Shown here piece after piece: positions 33,758 through 43,330 of a stretch of DNA of 64,000 bases. This DNA is from Enterobacter genomosp. O. GTDB lineage: Bacteria > Pseudomonadota > Gammaproteobacteria > Enterobacterales > Enterobacteriaceae. Both the position numbers and the translations under genes were made by a program. Numbering within the stretch: position 1 is the first letter of the stretch; every line of letters starts with the position of its first letter. The stretch covers positions 558,001 through 622,000 of the forward strand of contig NZ_LECZ01000027.1 of NCBI RefSeq assembly GCF_001022965.1. The letters run 5' to 3'. The notes under the pieces are model-generated. The model searched no databases and was not told the DNA's origin. It saw only the letters and a program-made list of their open reading frames with translations.

Positions 33758-34504
33758 TTACCACTGCTGGCCGGGGTACGCGCGCTGGAGATACTGCATT
33801 TCCGCCAGCATCGGGCCCAGATGTTCGGTATGCAGCCCCTGCTTGCCCCCGGTGCGGTACGCCGCCTCTTCGGGCACCTGCAGGCAGGCTTCATTCAGAC
33901 CGGCAAAGACTTCGCTTTCCCACGGCTGGCGCAGGAGGCGCGGGTCAACCGCCACGCCGGAGTCAGTCAATTCCAGCTCAACGTCATCCGCCTCAAACAG
34001 CTCGGCGGTAAAACGCCACAGGCTGTCGATGGCCTGCTGCATTTTTTGCGCGGAGGTTTCGCTGCCGTCGCCCAGCCGCACCAGCCAGCCCCGGCTAAAG
34101 CGCAGGTGATAGCGCGCCTCTTTAATCGCCTTGGCAGCGATGGCGGCAAGCTGGCTGTCGCGGCTTTGGGTGAGCCGTTCGTACAGCGCCACGTTCCAGG
34201 CATCCATCAGGTACTGGCGGGCAATCGTGTCGGCGAAGCTGCCGTTCGGCTGCTCCACCAGCAGGACATTGCGGAACTGGCGCTCGTCGCGACCAAACGC
34301 CAGGGTGTCTTCATCGCCCTGGCCTTCCAGCTCTGCGGCATAGGTCAGGAAATTGCGCGCCTGGCCCAGCAGATCAAGACCGATATTGGCGAGCGCGAGG
34401 TCAAGCTCCAGCTCCGGCGCGTGGCCGCACCAGGCGCCCAGACGCTGGGAGAGCACCAGACCGTTGTCGCCCAGACGCAGGGCATAGGCAGTCACTGAAT
34501 TCAT
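33758..34504 (-). CDS. paaC: Phenylacetyl-CoA epoxidase structural subunit
   Basis: 248 residues starting MNSVTAYALRLGDN at 34504; the in-frame extension toward 34873 overlaps paaB and is not coding. Ferritin-like helical protein (LALANIGLDLLGQARNFLTYAAELEGQGDEDTLAF) that pairs with PaaA but lacks the full set of iron ligands. Needed for the PaaAC catalytic core. Confidence 0.95.
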   Translation of the reverse strand: MNSVTAYALRLGDNGLVLSQRLGAWCGHAPELELDLALANIGLDLLGQARNFLTYAAELEGQGDEDTLAFGRDERQFRNVLLVEQPNGSFADTIARQYLMDAWNVALYERLTQSRDSQLAAIAAKAIKEARYHLRFSRGWLVRLGDGSETSAQKMQQAIDSLWRFTAELFEADDVELELTDSGVAVDPRLLRQPWESEVFAGLNEACLQVPEEAAYRTGGKQGLHTEHLGPMLAEMQYLQRAYPGQQW

Positions 34505-34512
34505 TCTTTGCC

Positions 34513-34800
34513 TCACATGTGCTCGATGCCGTCGGGGATGGTGTAAAACGTCGGGTGGCGGTAAACCTTGCTTTCCGCCGGGTCGAAGAACTCGCCGCTC
34601 TCTTCGGGTTGAGAGGCGACAATCTCGCTCGCTTTCACCACCCAGATAGAGCACCCTTCGCTGCGGCGGGTGTAGGCATCGCGCGCATTTTCCAGCGCCA
34701 TGCGGTCGTCGGCGGCATGCAGACTGCCCACGTGACGGTGGGATAACCCCTGTTTGCTGCGTACGAACACTTCGTACAGCGGCCAGTAGACATTGCTCAT
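34513..34800 (-). CDS. paaB: Phenylacetyl-CoA epoxidase subunit
   Basis: 95 residues, the usual PaaB size; MSNVYWPLYEVFVRSKQGLSHRHVGSLHAADDRMALENARDAYTRR is diagnostic. Bridges PaaAC heterodimers in the epoxidase complex. 12 bp after paaA. Confidence 0.96.
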   Translation of the reverse strand: MSNVYWPLYEVFVRSKQGLSHRHVGSLHAADDRMALENARDAYTRRSEGCSIWVVKASEIVASQPEESGEFFDPAESKVYRHPTFYTIPDGIEHM

Positions 34801-34812
34801 GGTTTTTTCCTC

Positions 34813-35742
34813 TTATGCGGCCTGACGGGCGCGCTGTTTTTCGGCGTGCGCCAGCGCGGCTTCCCGCACCCACGCGCCCTCTTCCCAGGCTTTACGCTTG
34901 GCGGCCAGGCGTTCGTGGTTGCAAATGCCGCGTCCGCTAATGACCTCTTCAAACTCCTGCCAGTCGATCTCGCCGAAGCGGTAATGGCCGCTCTCGTCAT
35001 CAAAGCGCAGGTCGGGATCGGGCACCGTCATGCCCAGCATTTCCACCTGCGGCACCGTGTTGTCGACAAAGCGCTGGCGCAGCTCGTCATTCCCGAAGCG
35101 CTTGATTTTCCACGCCAGGCTGCGGGCGCTGTTCGGCGAGTTGTCGTCGTTCGGCCCGAACATCATCAGCGCCGGCCACCAGAAGCGGTTGATGGCGTCC
35201 TGCAGCATCTGCCGCTGGGCCTCGCTCCCCTGCGCCAGCGCCATACAGGCTTCAAAGCCCTGACGCTGGTGGAAGCTCTCTTCTTTACAGATTTTCACCA
35301 TCGCCCGGGCATACGGACCGTAGGAGGTACGGCACAGCGCGACCTGGTTGACGATGGCGGCACCATCTACCAGCCAGCCGATCACGCCGATGTCGGCCCA
35401 GCTCAGGGTTGGATAGTTAAAAATGGAGGAGTATTTCATCCTGCCGTCGAGCATCTTCTGGTAGATGTCTTCCCGCGCACAGCCCAGCGTTTCCGCCGCG
35501 CTGTAGAGGTAGAGCCCGTGTCCGGCTTCGTCCTGCACTTTCGCCAGCAGGATCGCCTTGCGGCGCAGCGTCGGGGCGCGGGCGATCCAGTTTCCTTCCG
35601 GCAGCATGCCGACAATTTCGGAGTGCGCATGCTGACCAATCTGGCGGATCAACGTCTTACGGTAGGCGTCAGGCATCCAGTCCTGAGGCTCAATCGCCGT
35701 CTCCTGCGCTATGCGCTGCTCAAACCGTTGTTCTTGCGTCAC
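34813..35742 (-). CDS. paaA: Phenylacetyl-CoA epoxidase catalytic subunit, GTG start
   Basis: 309 residues if started at the GTG at 35742, giving [21 protein letters not shown] (read as fMet-Thr-Gln...), exactly the K-12 length and start. AGGTGA lies 4-9 bases before. An in-frame start at 35796 would add 18 residues and cross the PaaX site. Di-iron ligands are in [13 protein letters not shown] and [13 protein letters not shown]. It inserts one oxygen atom into the aromatic ring of phenylacetyl-CoA. First gene of the operon. Confidence 0.95.
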   Translation of the reverse strand: MTQEQRFEQRIAQETAIEPQDWMPDAYRKTLIRQIGQHAHSEIVGMLPEGNWIARAPTLRRKAILLAKVQDEAGHGLYLYSAAETLGCAREDIYQKMLDGRMKYSSIFNYPTLSWADIGVIGWLVDGAAIVNQVALCRTSYGPYARAMVKICKEESFHQRQGFEACMALAQGSEAQRQMLQDAINRFWWPALMMFGPNDDNSPNSARSLAWKIKRFGNDELRQRFVDNTVPQVEMLGMTVPDPDLRFDDESGHYRFGEIDWQEFEEVISGRGICNHERLAAKRKAWEEGAWVREAALAHAEKQRARQAA

Positions 35743-35751
35743 GTCATCACC

Positions 35752-35766
35752 TTTATGATTCGTTAG
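35752..35766. promoter_or_regulatory. PaaX-like site near the paaA start
   Basis: TTTATGATTCGTTAG matches 13 of 15 positions of the reported PaaX motif WWTRTGATTCGYGWT. It lies 10-24 bases upstream of the paaA GTG, so it would sit downstream of the promoter and act as a roadblock or overlap the leader. Confidence 0.6.
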
Positions 35767-35855
35767 TTTGCAAATTAAAGCGTAATGTTGAATCACTTTG
35801 TTTTTTAAAAGTTACACAAAGGTTAAATATAACCCCAAGAATTGTTTCCTTGTTT

Positions 35856-35871
35856 TGTGATGCCGCTCGCA
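35856..35871. promoter_or_regulatory. CRP site candidate between paaA and paaZ
   Basis: TGTGA-TGCCGC-TCGCA, one change from the TGTGA-N6-TCACA consensus. Fits the known catabolite control of the paa promoters. Confidence 0.55.
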
Positions 35872-35968
35872 AGGCTTTTACTTCAGGCCCTACAGGCAGC
35901 GCCTTCTGGCGAGGAGATTCAGCATGCCGGATCACAATGTTAACAATTCATTAAAACTCAGCTTGATT

Positions 35969-35983
35969 TTTATGATTCGCGAT
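35969..35983. promoter_or_regulatory. PaaX site upstream of paaZ
   Basis: TTTATGATTCGCGAT fits every position of the reported PaaX consensus WWTRTGATTCGYGWT. It lies 44-58 bp before the paaZ ATG. Confidence 0.72.
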
Positions 35984-36026
35984 CAAACTATTAATAGTGA
36001 AATTACGTAACATTTGGAGATAAGCG

Positions 36027-38069
36027 ATGCAGCAGTTAGCCAGCTTCGTGTCCGGCACCTGGCAGTCTGGCCGGGGCCGCGAACGCACTATTCATCACGC
36101 CATCAGTGGCGAAGCGCTGTGGAGCGTGACCAGCGAAGGGCTGGACATGGCGGCCGCCCGCCGCTATGCGATTGAGCGCGGCGGTGAAGCGCTTCACGAG
36201 ATGACCTTTATCGAGCGTGCTGCCATGCTGAAGGCGGTGGCAAAGCACCTGCTTGGCGAGAAAGAGACGTTTTATGCCCTGTCCGCTCAGACCGGGGCGA
36301 CGAAAGCAGACAGCTGGGTTGATATTGAAGGCGGCATAGGCACCCTCTTCACTTACGCAAGCCTGGGTAGCCGCGAGCTGCCGGACGACACGCTGTGGCC
36401 GGAAGATGAGTTAATCCCGCTGTCTAAAGAAGGCGGCTTTGCGGCGCGCCACGTTCTGACCTCGAAGTCCGGCGTGGCGGTGCATATCAACGCCTTTAAC
36501 TTCCCCTGCTGGGGCATGCTGGAAAAACTGGCGCCGACCTGGCTTGCCGGCATGCCCGCTATTATCAAACCCGCTACCGCTACCGCACAGGTAACGCAGG
36601 CGATGGTGAAATCCATCGTGAACAGCGGACTGGTGCCGGACGGCGCCATCAGCCTGATCTGCGGCGGCGCGGGTGACCTGCTCGACCAACTCGACAGCCA
36701 GGACGTGGTGACCTTTACCGGCTCAGCCAGCACCGGGCAAAGCCTGCGCGTACACCCGAATATTGTGGCGAATTCCATTCCCTTCACCATGGAGGCGGAC
36801 TCCCTGAACTGCTGCGTGCTGGGTGAAGACGTCACCCCGGAACAGCCGGAGTTTGCCCTGTTCATCCGGGAAGTGGTGCGCGAGATGACCGCCAAGGCCG
36901 GGCAGAAATGTACCGCTATCCGCCGGATTATCGTCCCGCAAAACCAGGTTGACGCCGTGAGCCAGGCGCTTATTGCGCGGCTGGAAAAGGTGGTGATGGG
37001 CGACCCGGCGCAGGAAGGGGTGAAGATGGGCGCGCTGGTCAACGCCGAACAGCGCGCGGACGTGCAGGAGAAAGTGGAGCAACTGATCGCCGCAGGCTGC
37101 CAGATCCGTCTGGGCGGCAAAGCCGATATGCAGGCCGCTGGCGCGTTCTTCCCGCCAACCCTGCTGTTCTGCCCGCAGCCGGATGAAACCCCTGCCGTTC
37201 ACGCGACGGAGGCTTTCGGCCCGGTTGCGACCCTGATGCCGTATCGCAATGCACAGCACGCGATGCAGCTTGCCCGCGCGGGCGGCGGCAGCCTGGCGGG
37301 AACGCTGGTCACCGCCGATTCGGCGATTGCCCGCCGGTTTATTGCCGGCGCGGCGCGCGCCCACGGGCGTATTCAGATCCTTAACGAAGAATCGTCAAAA
37401 GAGTCCACCGGCCACGGTTCCCCGCTGCCGCAGCTGGTCCACGGCGGTCCGGGCCGCGCGGGCGGGGGCGAAGAGCTGGGCGGCCTGCGCGCGGTGAAGC
37501 ACTACCTGCAGCGCACCGCGATCCAGGGCAGCCCGACGATGCTGGCCGCCATTGGCAAACAGTGGGTGCGGGGCGCAGCGGTGCAGGAAGATCGCGTTCA
37601 TCCGTTCCGCAAATACTTTGAAGAGCTGCAGCCGGGCGACAGCCTGCTGACGCCGCGCCGCACCCTCACGGAAGCAGACATCGTGAACTTTGCCTGCCTG
37701 AGCGGGGACCACTTCTACGCCCATATGGACAAGATCGGCGCGGCAGAGTCGATCTTTGGCGAGCGTGTGGTGCACGGCTACTTCCTGATTTCCGCCGCGG
37801 CGGGACTGTTCGTCGACGCGGGCGTCGGGCCGGTGATTGCCAACTACGGTATGGAAAACCTGCGCTTTATCGAGCCGGTTAAGCCGGGCGACACCATTCA
37901 GGTGCGTCTGACCTGCAAACGCAAAACGCTGAAAAAACAGCGTACCGCGGAGGAAAAACCAACCGGCGTGGTGGAATGGTCCGTTGAGATTTTCAACCAG
38001 CACCAGCAGGCCGTGGCGCTCTACTCCATTCTGACGCTGGTGGCGCGCCAGCGGGGCGATTTCAGCTGA
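36027..38069 (+). CDS. paaZ: Bifunctional oxepin-CoA hydrolase / 3-oxo-5,6-dehydrosuberyl-CoA semialdehyde dehydrogenase
   Basis: 680 residues. N-terminal aldehyde dehydrogenase (about 1-520) with the general-base Glu in [12 protein letters not shown] and nucleophilic Cys in [11 protein letters not shown]-terminal MaoC-type hydratase (about 540-680) with Asp and His in [13 protein letters not shown]. It opens the oxepin ring and oxidises the resulting aldehyde. GGAG precedes the start. Divergent from paaA, with PaaX and CRP sites in the shared region. Confidence 0.97.
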   Translation: MQQLASFVSGTWQSGRGRERTIHHAISGEALWSVTSEGLDMAAARRYAIERGGEALHEMTFIERAAMLKAVAKHLLGEKETFYALSAQTGATKADSWVDIEGGIGTLFTYASLGSRELPDDTLWPEDELIPLSKEGGFAARHVLTSKSGVAVHINAFNFPCWGMLEKLAPTWLAGMPAIIKPATATAQVTQAMVKSIVNSGLVPDGAISLICGGAGDLLDQLDSQDVVTFTGSASTGQSLRVHPNIVANSIPFTMEADSLNCCVLGEDVTPEQPEFALFIREVVREMTAKAGQKCTAIRRIIVPQNQVDAVSQALIARLEKVVMGDPAQEGVKMGALVNAEQRADVQEKVEQLIAAGCQIRLGGKADMQAAGAFFPPTLLFCPQPDETPAVHATEAFGPVATLMPYRNAQHAMQLARAGGGSLAGTLVTADSAIARRFIAGAARAHGRIQILNEESSKESTGHGSPLPQLVHGGPGRAGGGEELGGLRAVKHYLQRTAIQGSPTMLAAIGKQWVRGAAVQEDRVHPFRKYFEELQPGDSLLTPRRTLTEADIVNFACLSGDHFYAHMDKIGAAESIFGERVVHGYFLISAAAGLFVDAGVGPVIANYGMENLRFIEPVKPGDTIQVRLTCKRKTLKKQRTAEEKPTGVVEWSVEIFNQHQQAVALYSILTLVARQRGDFS

Positions 38070-38480
38070 GTTCCCTGCTTCTAATCCTCTCAACAATGGC
38101 TGAGCGCTCTCAGGTAATTGCAAGCAGACGCAATAACGCTGCTTTTAGAATGACTGAGGGCCTTCAGCGATGCCCTGGTCCGGCTGTAAATCGCCGAGGC
38201 GTTTCCGTAAGGCCGGGGCGAGGCGCAGGGATGCAGGGTCATGCCCGACCCGATAGCCCGAAGGAATAAGCTGAGGACAAAATTGCCGGGAGCAATTTTG
38301 GACAGCGCCTGCGCTGGCCCTGAAAGGGTGAGCCCCAAGGATGGGGCGAGCAATCCGCGAAGCGGCGATTTACCGCCGGGAGCCCGGGTCGCCAGGGTGG
38401 TGGCGATTGAGCCACCCTGGCACGTTCACAGGTCATGTCGTTACAGAGTAGCAAGGAACATGAAGTGAACGGAATGACCA
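38070..38480. repeat. Structured intergenic element between paaZ and tynA
   Basis: About 400 bp without a convincing gene but dense in perfect dyads: CAAAATTGC/GCAATTTTG (38278-38300), CAGCGC/GCGCTG (38303-38316), CCCT/AGGG (38318-38328), GCCCC/GGGGC (38332-38347) and GCCAGGGTGG/CCACCCTGGC (38391-38421). Longer-range pairs are CGTTCAC/GTGAACG (38423-38471) and GGTCAT/ATGACC (38431-38479). There is no T-run. It resembles a mobile or dispersed intergenic element, or a structured RNA. I have the impression that similar text recurs in enteric genomes, but cannot check it here. Confidence 0.55.
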
Positions 38481-38497
38481 CCACAGCCGTATGTTCC

Positions 38498-38530
38498 CCC
38501 TCACCCCAGCCCTCTCCCTGTGGGAGAGGG
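38498..38530. repeat. GC-rich palindromic repeat, second copy
   Basis: CCCTCACCCC then CCCTCTCCC-TGT-GGGAGAGGG, the same unit as in 26152-26228. It sits just upstream of the tynA promoter region. Confidence 0.75.
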
Positions 38531-38606
38531 GGCCGTCTGTGCTGACATCATTTGTGGGGAGAGGAAATAGCCCGGCATGTGATGTATCCCCGCTCTTTTT
38601 TTAACC

Positions 38607-38644
38607 TGGCAAGACCAACAAATAACCTGGCAGATGCAGGCAAA
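38607..38644 (+). promoter_or_regulatory. FeaR site pair upstream of tynA
   Basis: TGGCA-AGACCAAC-AAA (38607-38622) fits the reported FeaR motif TGNCA-N8-AAA. A second TGGCA begins 21 bp later (38628), followed by AAA with a spacer of 9. The 21-bp step equals that before feaB, which supports a tandem arrangement for an AraC-type activator. Confidence 0.6.
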
Positions 38645-38713
38645 CGCTTTTCTCATGGGCCTGTCAGGATAAGGCTGTCACAACACAATAAACACAACAA
38701 GATGAGGTCTACG

Positions 38714-40987
38714 ATGGGAAGCAATTCTTCTTTTTCTGCCCGTAGAACGGCGCTGGCCATGGCCGTTGCGCTGTGGTGCGCCTGGCAATCCCCTGTTTTC
38801 GCCCACGGCAGCGAGGCGCATATGGTCCCGATGGACAAGACGCTGCAGGACTTCGGCGCGGACGTTCAGTGGGATGATTACGCACAGATGTTCACCATTG
38901 CGAAAGACGGTGCCTTTGTGAAGGTTAAACCGGGCGCGAAAACCGCCATCGTCAACGGTAAAACCCTCAAGCTTGAGGTGCCGGTGGTCATGAAGGGCAA
39001 GAAGGCCTTTATCTCTGACAGCTTCATCAACGATGTTTTCCAGTCTGGTCTTGACCAGACCTTCCAGGTGGAAAAAAGCCCTCACCCGTTAAACGCGCTA
39101 ACGGGGGACGAAATCAAGCAGGCCGTAGAGATTGTTAAAGCCTCAGCGGATTTTAAGCCGAATACCCGCTTCACCCAGATTGCCCTTGCCGAGCCAGAGA
39201 AAGCCAAAGTGTGGGACTTTGTGCTCAACGGTACGGCAGTCGATGCCCCTCGCCAGGCGAAGATCGTCATGCTCGATGGAAAGCACGTTATCGAAAGCGT
39301 GGTGGATCTGAAGGATAAAAAAATCCTGCGCTGGGAACCTGTGAAAGACGCGCACGGCATGGTGCTGCTGGATGATTTCACCGCGGTGCAGCAGATTATC
39401 AACGAGAGCACAGAGTTTGCCGAGGTGCTTAAAAAGCACGGCATTACTGACACGAAAAAAGTGATTACCACGCCGCTGACCGTGGGCTATTTCGACGGTA
39501 AAGACGGTCTGAAGCAGGAAGATCGCCTGCTGAAGGTGGTGAGCTACCTCGACGTTGGCGACGGCAACTACTGGGCGCACCCGATAGAGAACCTGGTCGC
39601 GGTTGTCGATCTTGAACAGAAGAAAATTCAGAAGATCGAAGAAGGCCCGGTCATCCCGGTTCCGCTCACCCCGCGCCCGTATGACGGCCGCGACCGGGTA
39701 GAAACGGTGAAAAAACCCCTGGAGATCGTCGAGCCGGAAGGCAAGAACTACACCATCACCGGCGATATGGTGCACTGGCAGAACTGGGATTTCCACCTGA
39801 GCCTCGACTCCCGCGTCGGCCCGATGATTTCGACCGTGACCTATAACGACAACGGCAAAAAGCGCCAGATTATGTATCAGGGCTCCTTAGGCGGGATGAT
39901 TGTCCCGTACGGCGACCCGGACGTCGGCTGGTACTTTAAAGCCTATCTCGACTCCGGCGACTACGGCATGGGCACCCTGACCTCCCCGCTGGTGCGCGGG
40001 AAAGACGTGCCGTCTAACGCCGTGATGCTCAATGAAACCATCCCGGATTACACCGGCGCGCCGATGGAGATCCCGCGCGCGATCGCTATTTTCGAACGCT
40101 ACGCCGGGCCGGAGTACAAGCATCAGGAGATGGGCCAGCCGAACGTCAGCACCGAGCGCCGCGAGCTGGTGGTGCGCTGGGTGAGTACCGTTGGCAACTA
40201 CGATTACATCTTCGACTGGGTGTTCCATGAAAATGGCACCATCGGCATTGACGCCGGCGCGACGGGTATCGAAGCGGTGAAAGGCGTGCAGGCGAAAACC
40301 ATGCACGATGCCACCGCGAAAGACGACACCCGTTACGGTACGCTGATCGATCACAATATCGTCGGCACCACCCACCAGCACATCTATAACTTCCGCCTGG
40401 ATATGGACGTGGACGGCGTCAACAACAAGCTGGTGGCGATGGACCCGGAAGTGAAGCCGAATACCGCCGGTGGCCCGCGCACCAGCACCATGCAGGTGAA
40501 TCAGTACGATATTGATACCGAGCAGCAGGCGGCGCAGAAATTCGACCCGGGCACCATTCGGCTGCTGAGCAACACCCGCAAAGAGAACCGCATGGGCAAC
40601 CCGGTCTCGTACCAGATAATCCCTTACGCGGGCGGTACGCACCCGGTAGCGACCGGCGCGAAATTTGCCCCGGACGAGTGGATCTACCATCGCCTGAGCT
40701 TTATGGACAAACAGCTGTGGGTGACCCACTACCACCCGGATGAGCTCTACCCGGAAGGCAAATTCCCTAACCGCTCAATCCACGACACGGGTCTGGGGCA
40801 GTACAGCAAAGATAACGAGTCGCTCAACGACCAGGATGACGTGGTGTGGATGACCACCGGCACCACCCACGTGGCGCGCGCGGAAGAGTGGCCGATCATG
40901 CCAACGGAATGGGTGCATACCCTGCTCAAACCGTGGAACTTCTTCGACGAGACGCCAACGCTCGGGAAGAAAAAAGACGATAAATAA
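38714..40987 (+). CDS. tynA: Primary-amine (copper, topaquinone) oxidase
   Basis: 757 residues from the ATG at 38714, the K-12 length; GAGG precedes it and the open frame upstream is leader sequence. Signal peptide of about 30 residues ending FAHG. Periplasmic. The Tyr that becomes topaquinone is the first Tyr of VGNYDYIF (residue 496; Tyr466 of the mature K-12 enzyme), and copper-binding His residues are in TTHQHIYNF and in TTHVARAEEW. It oxidises phenylethylamine, tyramine and dopamine to aldehydes with release of ammonia and peroxide. Followed by a strong terminator. Confidence 0.97.
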   Translation: MGSNSSFSARRTALAMAVALWCAWQSPVFAHGSEAHMVPMDKTLQDFGADVQWDDYAQMFTIAKDGAFVKVKPGAKTAIVNGKTLKLEVPVVMKGKKAFISDSFINDVFQSGLDQTFQVEKSPHPLNALTGDEIKQAVEIVKASADFKPNTRFTQIALAEPEKAKVWDFVLNGTAVDAPRQAKIVMLDGKHVIESVVDLKDKKILRWEPVKDAHGMVLLDDFTAVQQIINESTEFAEVLKKHGITDTKKVITTPLTVGYFDGKDGLKQEDRLLKVVSYLDVGDGNYWAHPIENLVAVVDLEQKKIQKIEEGPVIPVPLTPRPYDGRDRVETVKKPLEIVEPEGKNYTITGDMVHWQNWDFHLSLDSRVGPMISTVTYNDNGKKRQIMYQGSLGGMIVPYGDPDVGWYFKAYLDSGDYGMGTLTSPLVRGKDVPSNAVMLNETIPDYTGAPMEIPRAIAIFERYAGPEYKHQEMGQPNVSTERRELVVRWVSTVGNYDYIFDWVFHENGTIGIDAGATGIEAVKGVQAKTMHDATAKDDTRYGTLIDHNIVGTTHQHIYNFRLDMDVDGVNNKLVAMDPEVKPNTAGGPRTSTMQVNQYDIDTEQQAAQKFDPGTIRLLSNTRKENRMGNPVSYQIIPYAGGTHPVATGAKFAPDEWIYHRLSFMDKQLWVTHYHPDELYPEGKFPNRSIHDTGLGQYSKDNESLNDQDDVVWMTTGTTHVARAEEWPIMPTEWVHTLLKPWNFFDETPTLGKKKDDK

Positions 40988-40994
40988 CCACCTA

Positions 40995-41019
40995 CCGGGC
41001 AATTGCCCGGTTTTTTTTT
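40995..41019 (+). terminator. Intrinsic terminator of tynA
   Basis: CCGGGC-AATT-GCCCGG followed by nine T, 8 bases after the stop. Confidence 0.92.
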
Positions 41020-41106
41020 GCCTCTGCAATTGAGGTTCGTCCAGGCTTGCTTATAGTTACTGATATCTCACCTGCATGATTTATCCCCCGGACGGGAAAG
41101 GACTTT

Positions 41107-42213
41107 ATGGAAAAAAGAAAAAAACCGACACTTGAACGGGCAACCTGGCCAACGCGCCATGCCATGGTCATGCATGGGCTGGCGATGAACCTGCCGTGGC
41201 TGGCCTTCGTCAACGTCAGCTTCGCCGTGATGATTCTGCTGCGACACGTTCTGCTTAAGGCCGGCGATCCCCTTTATCCCCACTCGCCGCAGCTGACGAA
41301 AATAGTTGATGCCTCCATGCTCGGCATAACCCTCCTCTCAGCTGCGCTGATCCTCATGGCCTGGCGGCGCATCGCCGGTATCAGTGTGGTGTTGTTTATT
41401 TGTAGCGCCATCTGGTCGGTGTCCTGTTTCTGGTTTATCACTCATCTGCTGCTCCCGCACGTCTGGCCGCTGTGCGTCATTTTATTGCTCTCCGGCTTAA
41501 CAGCGCTCTATTTTTATCCTAAAGGGTTGCTCGCCTTTGTGCTGCCGCTCTGGATCACCCTGCCGATAGCAAGCTGGGTACGAAACGATGGCCTCAACCT
41601 TCACTTCATTGTTATCTGGAGCGTCTTTACGCTGATCCTCATCTGCGGGCGTTTCATCCTGTTAAGCTGGTTTGACGAGGCCTGGCGGCGCAACCAGCAA
41701 AATCAGCTGCTGATCTCCAGGCTGGACGCGCTGGCGCATCAGGACCCGTTAACCAAAACCGCCAACCGCCGGAAAATGGAAGTGGTGCTGGAAAACGCCG
41801 TTGAGCAGAAAAAAGCCTTCTCGGTGATCATGCTGGATATCGACTATTTCAAGCGCTACAACGATACCTACGGGCACCAGGCGGGTGACGAATGTTTGAC
41901 GCGCGTGGCGAGGGTGCTGAAGCAGTCGGTGCGCACACCTGAGGATGTGGTTTCACGCTACGGCGGTGAGGAGTTCGTAGTGATCCTGTTTAACTGCCCT
42001 GAAGCCATCGCTGAAAAGGTTGCCCTGCGTATTCAGGAAGGCCTGCGCGCGGAGTCTATACCGCACGGCGCCTCAACCGTCAGCGACCACGTTACCGTCA
42101 GTATGGGCATTGCGAGCATGGCGGAGGGGTTAGCCGGCACCGAGATCATCGCCCGCGCCGACGCGGCGCTGTACCGGGCGAAAGAGGCCGGGCGGGATCG
42201 GGTTTGCCGGTGA
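41107..42213 (+). CDS. Membrane diguanylate cyclase (GGDEF)
   Basis: 368 residues. About six hydrophobic segments between 25 and 195, then a GGDEF domain from about 205: DPLTKTANRRKME, MLDIDYFKRYNDTYGHQAGDECL, and the active-site variant GGEEF in SRYGGEEFVVILF. There is no clear RxxD inhibitory site immediately before GGEEF (TPEDVVS there). It makes cyclic di-GMP at the inner membrane; the sensor signal is unknown. Single gene between tynA and the GlxA-type regulator, not present at this place in K-12. Confidence 0.93.
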   Translation: MEKRKKPTLERATWPTRHAMVMHGLAMNLPWLAFVNVSFAVMILLRHVLLKAGDPLYPHSPQLTKIVDASMLGITLLSAALILMAWRRIAGISVVLFICSAIWSVSCFWFITHLLLPHVWPLCVILLLSGLTALYFYPKGLLAFVLPLWITLPIASWVRNDGLNLHFIVIWSVFTLILICGRFILLSWFDEAWRRNQQNQLLISRLDALAHQDPLTKTANRRKMEVVLENAVEQKKAFSVIMLDIDYFKRYNDTYGHQAGDECLTRVARVLKQSVRTPEDVVSRYGGEEFVVILFNCPEAIAEKVALRIQEGLRAESIPHGASTVSDHVTVSMGIASMAEGLAGTEIIARADAALYRAKEAGRDRVCR

Positions 42214-42222
42214 GAACGCCGG

Positions 42223-43209
42223 CTATTCCACATGCCGCTCGGCGATCCACTTACGGTATTGCCCGGGCGACATTCCCGTCACGCCGGTGAATGCGCGTCT
42301 GAATGCCGTGTCGTCAGCGTAACCGCAAGCCTCGGCAATCTGCCCTATCACGTTTCCCGGCTGCTCGAGGAGCCGCATCGCCTTTTCAATACGCATGCGC
42401 GTCAAAAAGTTTTTAGGGCTTTCATTCATCTCTTCCGCCATTTTTCGGTGCAGGGTGCGGGTGGTCATATTCAGCGCCCGCGCCAGCTGCTCCACGGTAA
42501 TCGCCGGATTTTCATACCGGACGATGTGCTCCGCTTTCATAATCATCGGGTGTACTGAGTTTAAAAAACCAGCCGGCGCGTAAACCTGCTGAGACAACGG
42601 CTGGCTGTCAGCCACGGCCATATCGGCCGTCAGGCGCGCCAGCTTCTGCCCCGCGTGCAGACGAATGATGTGCAGCGCCAGGTCAACCCACGAGAGCGGG
42701 CCTCCGGAGGTGATAATCCGCGCGTCCTGTACCAGCGCCTTACCCCAGACCGGTTTGCTGAGCGGGTAACGCTGGCGGAAAGTGTGGTAAAGCCACCAGG
42801 TTGTCGTGCATATCCGGCCATTTAGCACCCCCGCTTCGGCGAGAACCAGCCCGCCGGCACAGGCTCCCGCCAGCATCGCACCCTGACTATGCTGGCCCCG
42901 CAGCCATTCGCCAGCCTCGTGGACCGCCGCTGGCGAGACCGGGCGCTTTTGTTCGTCAAGCTTCATCCCGCTGACAATCACGAGATCGAAAGTTCCGCCG
43001 GTGGTAAAACTCCCGTCGGCGTCAATCAGCCGGCCCTGTGCGTCCGGAACCGGCGTCCCCTCCGCCGTGATGATGACCGCTTCAAAAGCAGAAATGCCCT
43101 CGCCGTCCGGCTGCTGGGCAATCACCTCATTGGCCAGCCAGAACATGTCGCAGAGCCCAGCCACGGCTGACTTCATGCTGCCGGGTAACGCTAAAATGCC
43201 AATTTTCAT
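42223..43209 (-). CDS. GlxA/FtrA-type AraC family regulator with DJ-1/PfpI domain
   Basis: 328 residues. N-terminal DJ-1/PfpI-like domain (MKIGILALPGSMKSAVAGLCDMF; AMLAGACAGGLVLAEAGVLNG with a Cys at the elbow position), C-terminal AraC double HTH (ITVEQLARALNMTTRTLHRKMAEEMNESPKNFLTRMRIEKAMRLLEQPGNVIGQIAEACGYADDTAFRRAF). Divergent from the hydrolase/AzoR pair, which it most likely controls. Inducer unknown. Confidence 0.92.
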   Translation of the reverse strand: MKIGILALPGSMKSAVAGLCDMFWLANEVIAQQPDGEGISAFEAVIITAEGTPVPDAQGRLIDADGSFTTGGTFDLVIVSGMKLDEQKRPVSPAAVHEAGEWLRGQHSQGAMLAGACAGGLVLAEAGVLNGRICTTTWWLYHTFRQRYPLSKPVWGKALVQDARIITSGGPLSWVDLALHIIRLHAGQKLARLTADMAVADSQPLSQQVYAPAGFLNSVHPMIMKAEHIVRYENPAITVEQLARALNMTTRTLHRKMAEEMNESPKNFLTRMRIEKAMRLLEQPGNVIGQIAEACGYADDTAFRRAFTGVTGMSPGQYRKWIAERHVE

Positions 43210-43330
43210 GATGCAGGCCTGAGCAGAATGTCTGATTTCGTATGTTAACCGTCATTTCGGACACTACAAGCGTCATTACACCTCTCGTTACACTGTGCTT
43301 CACCGTTACTCAGAAAATTACGTCACGCCT

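Noticed and set aside
26449..35766. Many long plus-strand frames opposite paaA-K
   Set aside because: They are antisense shadows of GC-rich codons in well-identified paa genes and show no family features.
38090..38484. Open frames in the paaZ-tynA interval (38090-38353 and 38239-38484 minus; 38241-38468 plus)
   Set aside because: They overlap on both strands, follow hairpin sequence, and lack ribosome sites. The interval is better explained as a structured repeat.
39887..40735. 282-codon minus-strand frame inside tynA
   Set aside because: Antisense to a protein that matches K-12 TynA throughout.
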